This document shows, piece after piece, positions 41,897 through 51,017 of a stretch of 64,000 bases of DNA. The notes under the pieces were generated by a model, which saw nothing but the letters and a program-made list of their open reading frames with translations, was not told where the DNA came from and did no database searches. Position numbers and translations under genes: made by a program. This DNA comes from Micromonospora arida. GTDB taxonomy: Bacteria > Actinomycetota > Actinomycetes > Mycobacteriales > Micromonosporaceae. Position 1 is the stretch's first letter. Every line of letters begins with the position of its first letter. Location of the stretch: positions 1-64,000 of the forward strand of contig NZ_QGSY01000164.1 in assembly GCF_003857035.1 (NCBI RefSeq), in the 5' to 3' direction.

Positions 41897-44800
41897 TCAG
41901 GCGGTGGCGCGGGCGCGCGCTGTCACCGCACGGGCCCTACGACGGTGTTCGGCCGCCTCCTCGGGCCGGCCCAGCGCGGTGGCCAGGTCGGCGAGGTGCC
42001 CGGCAACCGGGCCGACGGTGAGCACCCCGCTGCCGGCGGCCAGCTCGGCGGCGGCCGGCAGCAGCTCGGCGTGGACCCGGGCCATCGTGGCCCGGTCGTC
42101 GAGGGCGCGCGCCGCCCGACCGACGAGGCAGAGCCGTACCTCACGCAGCAGATCGTGCGGCCCCTCGGGAAGCGCCCGCAGGGCGGCCGCGGCGGCGTCC
42201 CGGTCGCCGGCGGCGAGCAGCAGCAACGGCCGGACCCACGGTTCGTACGGACCCCAGTCCAGGTCCGCCCAGTCGTCCGCGCCAAGCCCGAGGGTCGGCG
42301 GGTCGGCCCCGCCGGGCCCGGTGGTCGGCCGGTCGGCACCGACGGTGTCGGCCAGCCGCAGGCCGAGTAGGGCCAGTGGGAGCAGCCCCTGGGTCAGCCC
42401 CGGCATGCCGTCGGCGCTCACGCCCTCGGCCGCCGAGCGGTACGCCTGCGCCGCCGCGTCCGACTCGCCGTCGAGTGCCAGGCGCAGTGCGGCGTACCAC
42501 CGGGTGAAGACACCGACCAACGGCAGCTCGTACCGTTCGGCGAGACGGTCGGCGGCGCGGGCGTGCCCGTCGGCGGCGGGCCGGTCGGCCAGCGCACAGT
42601 TGGCCTGGACCAGGACGAGGTGGCCCAGCACCTCGAAGGTCACCAGGTGGTGCCGTGCGGCCAGCTCGACCAGTTCCACGCCGATCCGGGCCCGCGCGTC
42701 GGCCAGACCGACGCGGTGGAAGGCGTGCATGAAACGGGCGTTGAGCGCGAAGGCCAACAGCCCGGGATCGCCGATGTCGCGAGCGATCGTCTCGGCCTCG
42801 ACGGCAGCGCGGCGGCCACGATCGGTGGTGGTGCCGCGCAGCTCCAGCGCGAGGGTGCTCAGCAGCCGGCTGCGCTGCGTCGAGCCGATCGGGCCGAGCG
42901 GGGTCAGGGCGTGTTCGGCGGCCCGGACGATGTGCCCGGAGAGCAGGTCGTCGTCGTTGCGCGTCCAACTGGCGGGCACGTCGAAGCCCGCCAGCGCCTC
43001 CTGGATCAGCAGGGGGTCGCCGGTGGATTCGGCGACGGTGATCGCCTCGGCACGCCGTAGCCGCGCCTCGGCCAGCCGGCCCGTCACGGCCAGCGCCCGC
43101 CCCAGGCCGAGCAGCGCGGTCACCCGCCCACGCGGCTCGACCCCGCCAGCGCGGTCGTACGCGTCGATCGCCTGGCCCCACAGGCGGGCCGCCTCGTGGG
43201 GGTTGCCGCCCCGTTCGGCCCGCTCGGCCGCCACCTGGGCGTACGTCGACGCCTCGGCGGCGTGGACCGGCCCGCCGGCGCGCAGCAGGTGGTACGCGAG
43301 GGCCGCCGGCTCGACGGGTTCCCGCTGTCGCAGCACGTCGGCGACGGCCGCGTGCCAGGCGGCGCGGCGCGGCGCGGACAGGTCGGCGTAGAGGGTGTCG
43401 CGGACCAGGATGTGGGTGAAGCGCAGCCGCCCGTCGGACTCCCGTTCGGTGAGGAACCCGGCCGCCAGGGCACGGTCCACGGCGTCCAGCGCTGTCGTCC
43501 GGTCACCGGCCAACACGCCCAGCACGTCCGGGTCGAGGTCCCGGCCGAGCACGGCCGCCTGCCGCAGCACGGTACGGGTCGAGGCCGGCAGCTGCGCCAA
43601 CCGGTGCCGGATCACGTCGCGTACCCCGGGCGGCACGGCGGCCAACCCCGCCTGCCCCGTGCTCGCGTACAGCTGGGCCAGTTCGCGGACGAAGAACGGG
43701 TTACCGCCGCTGCGCTGGTGAATCGAGCGGGCGGTGGCCTGGTCCAGTTCCGCTCCGACGATGGCGCCGGCCAGCTCGCCGGTCGCCGGCGCGGGCAGGC
43801 CGGCAAGATACTCCCGGACCGGCTCCAGCCCGGCCGCGCGGGCCAGGGTGGCGGTCAACTCCGGGCTGATCTCGGTGGCCCGGTAGGTGCCGAGGATCAG
43901 CACCGGCCCGCCGGCCGGCTGCGGGCCGGTGAGCAGTGCGGTCAGCAGGTCCAGGGTGTCGCCGTCGGCGCGGTGCAGGTCGTCGAGGACCAGCAGGACC
44001 GGCTCCCGGTCGGCGACCGCCGAGATCAGCGAGGCCACCGCGCGGTGTCGATGGAATCGCACGGTGGCGGGGTCAGCCGAAGCCTCAGCCGAGCCGTCTT
44101 CCGGGTCAACGGCGACGGCGACGGGGGCGCCGACGGCGGCGGCCGGCCCAGCGAGCGCGTCGGTGATCTGGGTCCACGGCCATGCTGGCGGAGCGCCCTC
44201 GTACTCCGGGCTGCGTCCCCACGCGGTGGTCCAGCCCTCGGCGGCGAGTCGCCGGGTCAGGGCCTCGGCCAGTGCCGTCTTGCCGGCGCCCGGGTCGCCG
44301 CTGAGCAGGGCGAGCGTGGGCTGGCGGCGGCGGGACGCGGCCTCGGCGGCGCGCCGCAGCCGTTCCAGCTCCGCGTCGCGGCCGACGAACGGGCGCTGCT
44401 CCGCCTGGACGGGTCGAGCGGGTTCCCCGAGGTCGGGGGTGACGGCCCGGTCGAGGGCCGGGGCGAGGTGCGGCGCCTGGGCCAGGATGTCGGCTTCCAG
44501 CCGTCGCAGCTCGGGCCCCGGGTCCACGCCCAGCTCGGTCACCAGGACGTGGCGGGCCTCCCGCAGCGCGGCCAGCGCGTCGCCCTGCCGGCCGGCGCGG
44601 TACCGGGCAGTCGCGAGCAGCCGCCAGGCGTCCTCGCGCAGCGGATGGCTGGCCAGGTGTGCCGGTAGGTCCGCGGCGGCGTCGTCCGGTCGGCCCACCG
44701 CCAGGAGCGCCTCGGCCCGCCGCTCGACGGCGAGCATGCGCAGCTCGTCCAGCCGGTTGATCTCCGCGACCGCCCAGGACTCGTTGGCGCAGTCGGCGTA

Positions 44801-45250
44801 CGCGGGCCCGCGCCAGAGCCCGAGTGCCGACTCCAGTGCGGCCAGGGCCGGTGCGGGACGCCCGGCCGCCAGCAGCCGGCCCGCCTCGCCGACGGCCGCC
44901 TCGAACTGTCCGGCGTCGACCGCGTCCGGGGCGGCCTTCAGGGCGTACCCGGGCGGCTCGGTGACCAGGATCCGGGGCGGCTGCCGGGGTGGTCTGTCGG
45001 GCTCAAGGGCCCGGCGCAGGTCGGCGACGAAGGTCCGGATCGCGCCCACCGCGCCGTCCGGTGCGACCTCCCACAGGTCGTCGACGAGACGGTCCACCGG
45101 CACCACCCGACCGTGGGCGATCAACAGCCGGCCCAGCACCAGGCGCTGCCGGTGTCCCCGCAGGGGGACCGGGCCGCGCTCGGTCGCGGCGATCACCGGC
45201 CCGAGTACGCCGAAGGTCACCGCGACGGGCGCCGTCAGCTGCCTGGTCAT
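41897..45250 (-). CDS. SARP/BTAD-domain regulator with AAA ATPase domain
   Basis: A 1117-residue regulator. Residues 12-105 form the OmpR-like DNA-binding domain (FGVLGPVIAATERGPVPLRG), and 106-255 the transcriptional activation domain. A large ATPase (about 280-650) follows, with Walker A SGDPGAGKTALAEAL and Walker B VLLVLDDLHRADGDT. The last 450 residues are alpha-helical repeats of the MalT/LAL type. The ATG at 45250 is preceded six bases upstream by TAGATT, so the mRNA is probably leaderless. Three heptamers with an 11-base period lie in the shared promoter with the divergent hydrolase gene, suggesting that this regulator controls it, itself, or both. Confidence 0.88.
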   Translation of the reverse strand: MTRQLTAPVAVTFGVLGPVIAATERGPVPLRGHRQRLVLGRLLIAHGRVVPVDRLVDDLWEVAPDGAVGAIRTFVADLRRALEPDRPPRQPPRILVTEPPGYALKAAPDAVDAGQFEAAVGEAGRLLAAGRPAPALAALESALGLWRGPAYADCANESWAVAEINRLDELRMLAVERRAEALLAVGRPDDAAADLPAHLASHPLREDAWRLLATARYRAGRQGDALAALREARHVLVTELGVDPGPELRRLEADILAQAPHLAPALDRAVTPDLGEPARPVQAEQRPFVGRDAELERLRRAAEAASRRRQPTLALLSGDPGAGKTALAEALTRRLAAEGWTTAWGRSPEYEGAPPAWPWTQITDALAGPAAAVGAPVAVAVDPEDGSAEASADPATVRFHRHRAVASLISAVADREPVLLVLDDLHRADGDTLDLLTALLTGPQPAGGPVLILGTYRATEISPELTATLARAAGLEPVREYLAGLPAPATGELAGAIVGAELDQATARSIHQRSGGNPFFVRELAQLYASTGQAGLAAVPPGVRDVIRHRLAQLPASTRTVLRQAAVLGRDLDPDVLGVLAGDRTTALDAVDRALAAGFLTERESDGRLRFTHILVRDTLYADLSAPRRAAWHAAVADVLRQREPVEPAALAYHLLRAGGPVHAAEASTYAQVAAERAERGGNPHEAARLWGQAIDAYDRAGGVEPRGRVTALLGLGRALAVTGRLAEARLRRAEAITVAESTGDPLLIQEALAGFDVPASWTRNDDDLLSGHIVRAAEHALTPLGPIGSTQRSRLLSTLALELRGTTTDRGRRAAVEAETIARDIGDPGLLAFALNARFMHAFHRVGLADARARIGVELVELAARHHLVTFEVLGHLVLVQANCALADRPAADGHARAADRLAERYELPLVGVFTRWYAALRLALDGESDAAAQAYRSAAEGVSADGMPGLTQGLLPLALLGLRLADTVGADRPTTGPGGADPPTLGLGADDWADLDWGPYEPWVRPLLLLAAGDRDAAAAALRALPEGPHDLLREVRLCLVGRAARALDDRATMARVHAELLPAAAELAAGSGVLTVGPVAGHLADLATALGRPEEAAEHRRRARAVTARARATA

Positions 45251-45256
45251 GGCACC

Positions 45257-45262
45257 AATCTA
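45257..45262 (-). promoter_or_regulatory. -10 box for leaderless SARP gene
   Basis: On the minus strand TAGATT is followed by 6 bases and then the SARP ATG at 45250. No Shine-Dalgarno is present. Confidence 0.45.
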
Positions 45263-45282
45263 GGCCCGTGGCCCGGCCGGCA

Positions 45283-45325
45283 CTGATCCGACACTGACCG
45301 GCTGCTGATCACCGCCGGGCAGGCT
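45283..45325 (+). promoter_or_regulatory. SARP-type operator and promoter of hydrolase gene
   Basis: Three direct heptamers, CTGATCC (45283), CTGACCG (45294) and CTGATCA (45305), repeat at exactly 11 bases. The last is followed by exactly 8 bases and then CAGGCT (45320-45325), which sits where SARP-activated promoters carry their -10 box. This matches the rule for ActII-ORF4/DnrI-type activators, whose repeats replace the -35 box. It points rightward, to the alpha/beta hydrolase gene. Confidence 0.6.
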
Positions 45326-45388
45326 CGGTGAGGTACGACGGCGACGGGCCACCGCCCTCGCCGGCACTGCTCACCAGGAAGGTTCCCC

Positions 45389-46267
45389 GTGGACCCGAAG
45401 ATCAACGGATTCGACTACCGACGCGTCACCGTCGCCGACGGGGTGACGCTCAACGCCGCCGTGGGCGGTTCCGGGCCGGCGATCGTGCTGTTGCACGGCT
45501 TTCCGCAGACCCACCTCATGTGGCGGCACGTCGCCGCCGATCTGGCCGCCGACCACACGGTCATCTGCCCCGACCTGCGTGGCTACGGCGACAGCGACAA
45601 GCCCGTCGACACCGACGGCGCCGGGTACGCCAAGCGCACCATGGCCGCCGACATCGTGGCGCTGGCCGGCGCGCTCGGTCACGATCGGTTCGCGTTGGCC
45701 GGGCACGACCGGGGCGCCCTGGTCGCGTTCCGCGCCGGTCTCGACCATCCGACGGCGGTCAGTCAACTGGCCCTGCTCGACGTGCTACCCACCCTGGACA
45801 TGTGGGATGTGCTGCACGGCGCCAGCGCCGCTGTGGCGTTTCACCTGTACCTGATGGCGCAGCCGCCCGGCCTGCCCGAGGAGCTGATCGCCGGCAGCCC
45901 GGACGCCTTCTTCGGTCACTTCCTGGACGTCTGGACCCGTGATCCGGAGGCCCTGCCGGCGGAGGTGCGGGCCGCGTACCTGCGCGCGTCCCGCGACGCC
46001 GTTCCCTCGATCGTCGCCGACTATCGGGCGTCCGCCGGGATCGACGTGGCCCACGATGCCGCCGACCGGGCGGCCGGCAACCAGCTGCGGATGCCGGTGA
46101 CGGTGCTCCAGCAGGACTGGGGCGCGGCGCTGGGCTACGACGCGGCGGCGGTGTGGCGGGCCTGGGCGCCGGACCTGGACCACCAGACGGTCACCTGCGG
46201 GCACTTCATGGCGGAGGAGGCCCCGGCCGAGGTGCTCCGGGCGCTGCGCGCCCTGCTCGACCGTTGA
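45389..46267 (+). CDS. Alpha/beta hydrolase (epoxide hydrolase / haloacetate dehalogenase group)
   Basis: A 292-residue hydrolase with an aspartate nucleophile. The elbow reads AGHDRGALVA (G-H-D-R-G), as in epoxide hydrolases and fluoroacetate dehalogenases. LLHGFPQTHLMW provides the HGFPQ oxyanion loop, PDLRGYGDSDKP follows, and CGHFMAEEAP carries the catalytic histidine. No signal peptide. The GTG start follows AAGG. The SARP-type operator upstream suggests it is the direct target of the divergent regulator. Whether it acts on an epoxide, a haloacid or an ester cannot be told. Confidence 0.85.
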   Translation: MDPKINGFDYRRVTVADGVTLNAAVGGSGPAIVLLHGFPQTHLMWRHVAADLAADHTVICPDLRGYGDSDKPVDTDGAGYAKRTMAADIVALAGALGHDRFALAGHDRGALVAFRAGLDHPTAVSQLALLDVLPTLDMWDVLHGASAAVAFHLYLMAQPPGLPEELIAGSPDAFFGHFLDVWTRDPEALPAEVRAAYLRASRDAVPSIVADYRASAGIDVAHDAADRAAGNQLRMPVTVLQQDWGAALGYDAAAVWRAWAPDLDHQTVTCGHFMAEEAPAEVLRALRALLDR

Positions 46268-46633
46268 TCGATCGGCGACCCGGCCACCTCTGTCACCCTG
46301 GGCAAGATATCCGACACTAGCTGTCACCGGGTGGTCGTACGGCCGGGTCGCCGCGCCACAACGGTCCCACAGCCCACAAACCAGCCATCAATGGGCCTTG
46401 ACCTGCGGTAATGCGATGCTGCGCGAGGTGGACGGCAAGCCGTCATCGGTGATAAACAGGCAGATACCGGCAGCCAACGACGCCGAGTCGCTCCCTTTCT
46501 CGCCCAACGACCGTCCACAGGCAACGCACCCCTGGGCTTCGCCGCACGGACCGCCGCTCGACAGTCGCGACCCACCGAACGGCACTGGTCCACCGGGCGC
46601 TGCCGGACGCCGGTCCTCGACCAAGGAGTTGCC
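46268..46633. other. Intergenic region without a clear gene
   Basis: A 366-base stretch, less GC-rich than its surroundings (for example GGTGATAAACAGGCAGATA). CTGTCACC occurs twice, at 46288 and 46320. An open frame on the minus strand (46324-46710) is arginine-rich, lacks a ribosome binding site and runs into the next gene. I see no convincing gene or RNA. Confidence 0.5.
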
Positions 46634-47083
46634 GTGGGAAACCTACGAATCCGGTCCCGCCACCAGCCGTACGAGATCGCTGTCCTGGCCGCAGCGCCGC
46701 TCTGCGGCATTCTGATGATGACTCTGAATGTCCGGCCGACGTCCGTTCAGACGTCGATGCCGGAGCCCATCCAGGTCGCCTGGGAACTGGGTCTGATCGT
46801 GGTGGGCGTGGGTGGACTGCTGGGCATCCTGTGGCCCGGCCGGCTCTCCACCGGGCTCGGCCTCGAACTCGCGTCGGTGCTGGTGCTCGGCACGATCACC
46901 GGCATGTACGCGGTAGCCGTGTTGGTCATGTCGGGCCGAAGCTCCATCGTCGCGACGTCGTTCGTGATGGCGGTGACGGTCGGGTCGCTCTGGCGGGCCG
47001 CGCAGATCGCCATCGACCTTCGTCGCCTGGCCCGAGCGTGCGAATTTGTGACATACGAACAGTTGCAGGCAGGTGTTACGTGA
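46634..47083 (+). CDS. Small multi-span membrane protein (phage-like)
   Basis: A 149-residue protein with four likely membrane helices (about 15-32, 48-66, 74-96, 103-122) and a short basic end (DLRRLARACEFVTYEQ). The GTG follows AAGGAG at 7 bases. Its stop overlaps the next gene as GTGA. I recognise no family by name. The size, topology and pairing with a one-helix coiled-coil protein recall holin-like gene pairs of actinophages, so a prophage remnant is possible. No capsid, integrase or lysin gene lies beside it. Confidence 0.6.
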   Translation: MGNLRIRSRHQPYEIAVLAAAPLCGILMMTLNVRPTSVQTSMPEPIQVAWELGLIVVGVGGLLGILWPGRLSTGLGLELASVLVLGTITGMYAVAVLVMSGRSSIVATSFVMAVTVGSLWRAAQIAIDLRRLARACEFVTYEQLQAGVT

Positions 47084-47478
47084 TCACCGCACCCGCACCG
47101 GCTGCACCGCACTGGGTGCAGGTGGCGCTCAGCGTGCTCGGCATCCTCGGCGGAGGCACCGGCCTCGCCGCTATTGCCACCGTCATAGTGCAGCGGGGCA
47201 AGTTCAAGGCCGATGCCGCCGACACGCTCACCGAGGCCGCCCTCACGCTCGTGCAGCCGTTGCAGACGCGGATCACCCAACTGGAGGGCGAGGCGTTCAG
47301 CGCCCGGTCCGAGTTGGGCACGCTCCGCGAACAGGTCAACCAGTTGCAGTTCGTGGTCCGGGTGCTCACCCGGACACTGGACCGCTGGCGTGCCGCGATC
47401 CGCGCCCCCGACGCCACGCTGCGCAAGGTCCGCGCGACGGTGGCGGAGTCGGACCGGATTCCTGAGATGGACCGTTGA
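47080..47478 (+). CDS. One-helix membrane protein with coiled coil (phage-like)
   Basis: A 132-residue protein with one N-terminal membrane helix (VALSVLGILGGGTGLAAIATVIV), then a heptad-patterned region (LQTRITQLEGEAFSARSELG) predicted to be a coiled coil, and a polar end. The GTG overlaps the preceding stop, so translation is coupled. The pair looks like a holin-type or scaffold-type module, but no family is certain. A convergent membrane hydrolase gene follows after 43 bases. Confidence 0.6.
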   Translation: MITAPAPAAPHWVQVALSVLGILGGGTGLAAIATVIVQRGKFKADAADTLTEAALTLVQPLQTRITQLEGEAFSARSELGTLREQVNQLQFVVRVLTRTLDRWRAAIRAPDATLRKVRATVAESDRIPEMDR

Positions 47479-47521
47479 CCGCGGTGCGGTCCCCGCACCG
47501 CCCGCCCCACGATCGGCCGGC

Positions 47522-49690
47522 TCAGCCGGCACCACGGAGGCGTTCGGCGAGTTCGCGCACCGCAGCCCGGAACTCGGGGTCGGTCTCGCCCGGATGGTGC
47601 CCCCGCAGCGGCGGCGCAGAGCGCTCCCCCGGCGCCGGCAGCAGGTCCGGTGGGTCCCGCAACCGCCGATCGACCTGGCCCGACGGATCGAGCGGGTCCG
47701 GGGGTGGATCGCCGGGGCGGTGTGCGGCGAAGACCCAGCCGCCGACCGGGTCGGTGTCCCGCCAGAGGTTGAGCCACCGCCACTCGACCCGCTCCCCCAC
47801 CTCACGCAGCACCTCCTCGTTGAGGTAGGCCGGAAAGAGCCGGGCGTACAGGCGGTCCAGCGGTGACCCGTAGGTGAGCAGCGCGACCCGTTGACGTACG
47901 CGCGAGGGCAGCCGCAGCACCGCGAGAGCGAGCAGCGCGGACCCGTGGCTGTGCCCACAGAGCAGAACCCCGGCGTGCCGCTCGGCCAGTTGGCTGATCC
48001 GGTCGGCCAGTTCCGGCACCGCGCGGTCGGCGTAGCTCGGCGGGGCGAACGGATGCGCGGCCCGGGGCCAGAAGGTGCCCAGGTCCCACAGGATGCCGAC
48101 GTGCCGGCGAAACCACGCGGTCCGATAGGCGAACACGCCACCGGTCACCAGCGTGAGCAGCAACGCGGCGAGAAGATAGCTGCCCCCGCTGAGCCCCATC
48201 TGGACGGCTTCGCCCGGCAGCCCGAGCAGTTGCCGGGTCAACTCCTCCGGTTCGCGCCCGGTACGCCCCACCAGACTCGTGGTCAGCCCCACCACCGCGA
48301 GCGCCGCGTACGTGGCGGCCAGCAGTCCCAGCCACTCGGTGAACCGCGCACGGGCGATGGTCTTCGTCGTCAGCCGTAGCCGGCCGACCGCCTCCGGTGG
48401 CACGACCGGGAAGTCACGGGCGGTGATCGCCGCCGCCGCACGCAGCCGGCGCCGCCGCGACACGACGGTCGCCGCCCCGCACAACAGCACCGCCGCGACC
48501 ACGTGCAGGAAGAAGGCCAGCAGCGTCCAGCGGTACGGCAACGGTGGCCCGCCGTCACCGCGGTAGCCGCCGAGCAACTCCCCCGTCTGGTAGACGAGGC
48601 CGGCGGAGAGCGCGCCGGTCAGGCCGACCGCGAGGGCGGCGAGGACCGCCGCGCCCAGGCCACCCGGCAGCGCGGACCGGCCGCCCACCCGACCGCGCTG
48701 CCACAGCACCACCACGCTGAGGACCACCAGCAACACCATCTGGCCCAACAGCGCCCAACCCGCGATCCCGCCGTAGCCGGGAAGCCCGACCGCCGACGAC
48801 CAGCCGCGCCGGTCGCTCCCCACGGTGACGAGGGTCGCCACGCTCAGGACGGCGGACACCGCGCCCGCCGTGCGGGCGGTCCAGGTCGCCGTTCGGGCGG
48901 TCGCCGCCCGGTCGATCATCCCCGGAGCGGCGAGCAGACCGACGCAGGTCAGCAACACCGCCGCGCTGAGCGCCAGCAGCAGCGTCGTGGAGAACGTCGC
49001 GCCGCTGGCGCGACGGGCCGTGAGCAGCACGACATTGAGTACGGCGAGCGCGGCGGCCACGTGGATCGCGCGCAGCCGGTGCACCAACGGCTCCACGGCC
49101 CACAGCGGGTTGTCGGCCGGACCGGACCGACGGGCGCCGAGGAGGCGCAGGACCGCGATGGCGGCGATCGGCAGGAGCGCCAGCACGGCCAGCCGCTGCC
49201 CGACGTGCCGGCCGTCGAGCCCGGCCATCGTGTCGAAGGGCGGGCGGCAGCGAGCCGCACCGAGACACCGCCAGGCGAGCAGGTCGAGGGCGACTCCGGC
49301 GATGGACACCACGTACAGCACGGTGAGGTTGAGCGCGAGCAGCCGGCACAGCACGCTGACCGCGACGGCGCGGCGGCGGCCGGTGGGGCGCATCCACACG
49401 GCCACGTTGCTGAGCATGAACGGCAGCAGGAAAACCATGGCAAGGGTCCGCCCGACGGTGCCCGAGGGCAGGTCACCCCAGCGGTACGCCTCCAGCGTCA
49501 GCCCGTCCGGGCCGACGCCGTCCGACCGGGCGGCACGGTGGAAACCCCCGCTGCCGTCGCCGGCGACCTGCCGGACCTGCGGCTGGTCGAGGATGACAGT
49601 GGGGTCCGCCCCGGACACGCCGTGCACCCGCAACTCCACCACGTCGTGTCGTCGCGGTTGGTCGCCGTGCTGCGCTCGTCCCTGCGGCAT
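47522..49690 (-). CDS. Multi-span membrane protein with alpha/beta-hydrolase motif
   Basis: A 722-residue protein. It opens with a conserved block, DVVELRVHGVSGADPT, near the N-terminus, in which VHGV resembles the oxyanion strand of a lipase. About 9-11 membrane helices follow. Near the C-terminus is a nucleophile elbow, LLCGHSHGSALLAL (G-H-S-x-G). One hydrolase domain thus appears split around a membrane region. I start at the ATG at 49690, eight bases after the LtrA gene; the frame is open upstream inside that gene. Similar proteins occur in Streptomyces without known function. A membrane lipase or esterase is inferred. Confidence 0.65.
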   Translation of the reverse strand: MPQGRAQHGDQPRRHDVVELRVHGVSGADPTVILDQPQVRQVAGDGSGGFHRAARSDGVGPDGLTLEAYRWGDLPSGTVGRTLAMVFLLPFMLSNVAVWMRPTGRRRAVAVSVLCRLLALNLTVLYVVSIAGVALDLLAWRCLGAARCRPPFDTMAGLDGRHVGQRLAVLALLPIAAIAVLRLLGARRSGPADNPLWAVEPLVHRLRAIHVAAALAVLNVVLLTARRASGATFSTTLLLALSAAVLLTCVGLLAAPGMIDRAATARTATWTARTAGAVSAVLSVATLVTVGSDRRGWSSAVGLPGYGGIAGWALLGQMVLLVVLSVVVLWQRGRVGGRSALPGGLGAAVLAALAVGLTGALSAGLVYQTGELLGGYRGDGGPPLPYRWTLLAFFLHVVAAVLLCGAATVVSRRRRLRAAAAITARDFPVVPPEAVGRLRLTTKTIARARFTEWLGLLAATYAALAVVGLTTSLVGRTGREPEELTRQLLGLPGEAVQMGLSGGSYLLAALLLTLVTGGVFAYRTAWFRRHVGILWDLGTFWPRAAHPFAPPSYADRAVPELADRISQLAERHAGVLLCGHSHGSALLALAVLRLPSRVRQRVALLTYGSPLDRLYARLFPAYLNEEVLREVGERVEWRWLNLWRDTDPVGGWVFAAHRPGDPPPDPLDPSGQVDRRLRDPPDLLPAPGERSAPPLRGHHPGETDPEFRAAVRELAERLRGAG

Positions 49691-49698
49691 CGGGTCAG

Positions 49699-50901
49699 CT
49701 ATCCAGCCAGCCGCTGGTCGGCCGGGTGGCTCTCCCTGGCCTGGCGGATGAACCGCCACAGTCGCGGCATCGCGTCGAAGAGGACGATCAGCAGCAGCAC
49801 CCCGGCGACGACGGCGCTGGCGACGAGCTGCGGAAGCCCCACGGTGGCCAGCCCGCCCACGATGATGGCCGGCACACCGACCAGGCGTGCCCAGGGCCGG
49901 CTGCCGTCGACCATCGCCGCGAGCAGGATCCGGGCGGTCAGGAACAGCGAGGGGCCGATGACGCCCACCGCCAGCTGCCCCGTGTTGTCTTCGCCCGGAT
50001 CGTCGATCGTCATCTCCATGGCCACCGAGGTGCCCAGCACCCCGGCGATCATGACGAGGTGCAGGTAGCCCGCCAGCAGCGTCAACCGGCTGCCGGGCGG
50101 GCCCTCCGCCTCGATTCTGCCGCCCAGCCGCCCGCCGGCGGGCACCAGGTAGAGCCGGGCGAGGGCCACCGCGGTCACGAACGCCAGGGCGAAGGCCACC
50201 GTGCTGTCCCGGTCCAGGCCGGACCCGCTGTAGGTGATGCCGGCGATCAAGATCAGCTCACCCAGGGCGATGATGAAGATCTGTTGGTACCGCTCGGAGA
50301 GGTGTGTTCCGTTCACCCGAAGTTCCGGCCAGGTGCTGCGTCCCAGCCACGGGAACGGCCAGCGCAGCCATGCCAGTACGTACTCCATGACCAGGGCCAG
50401 CGCCCAGAGCACCTCCCGGGCCGGGGCCACGGCCGCCCCCACCACCCAGAGCACGCCGGAGATCGCGAACCAGATCGCCACCCGCAGACTGCGCAGTTGC
50501 AGCGGATGCCCCCGCAGGCCGGGGATCAGGATCGCCGCCCGACCCAGGTGGATGGCCACGTAGGCGACGGCGAACACCATGGCGTGTCCGTCGAACACCG
50601 TGGGTACGGCCGCGGCCATCAGCAGGCCGCCGAACATCACCCAGAGCAGCAGTGCGACGACCAGCGGGGCCCGCGGGTCGAACCAGTCGGCCGACCAGGC
50701 GGTCACGAACCACACCCACCAGAGCGCCGCCAGCATCAGTAGCGCCTGGAAACCACCGTTGAGGCTGGGGTCGTCGAGCAGCGCCCGGGACAACCGGGTC
50801 AGCGCGAAGATGAACGCCAGGTCGAAGAAGAGTTCCAGGAACGACGCCTTGCCCAGGTTCTCCCGCCGAAGCAGCAGCTGACCCGGAAGCCTGCCCGCCA
50901 T
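49699..50901 (-). CDS. Low-temperature-requirement A (LtrA) family membrane protein
   Basis: A 400-residue integral membrane protein with about 11-12 helices. The family start is LRRENLGKASFLELFFDLAFIFALTRLS, including the conserved ELFFDL. SERYQQIFIIALGELIL is the second signature, with the conserved GE. LtrA was first linked to growth in the cold, but the biochemical role is unknown. Two ATGs lie six bases apart. The second, at 50901, has GGGGAAGG at better spacing and is preferred; the other is at 50907. It is followed closely by the membrane hydrolase gene, so the two are probably one operon. Confidence 0.88.
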   Translation of the reverse strand: MAGRLPGQLLLRRENLGKASFLELFFDLAFIFALTRLSRALLDDPSLNGGFQALLMLAALWWVWFVTAWSADWFDPRAPLVVALLLWVMFGGLLMAAAVPTVFDGHAMVFAVAYVAIHLGRAAILIPGLRGHPLQLRSLRVAIWFAISGVLWVVGAAVAPAREVLWALALVMEYVLAWLRWPFPWLGRSTWPELRVNGTHLSERYQQIFIIALGELILIAGITYSGSGLDRDSTVAFALAFVTAVALARLYLVPAGGRLGGRIEAEGPPGSRLTLLAGYLHLVMIAGVLGTSVAMEMTIDDPGEDNTGQLAVGVIGPSLFLTARILLAAMVDGSRPWARLVGVPAIIVGGLATVGLPQLVASAVVAGVLLLIVLFDAMPRLWRFIRQARESHPADQRLAG

Positions 50902-51017
50902 CGCCATCCTTCCCCGGCCCGCAGCTGCCACCGCCGCCCCAGTCGTACCACCTGGGCTGCCGGGCCCGGGTCGGTTCCGGCGAGCCGGGCGTCGTCGGTG
51001 GCCGCGGTGACGCCGCG

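Noticed and set aside
46324-46710. 128-residue minus-strand open frame in the 46.3-46.6 kb gap
   Set aside because: No ribosome binding site, arginine-rich composition, and overlap with the well-supported membrane protein gene.
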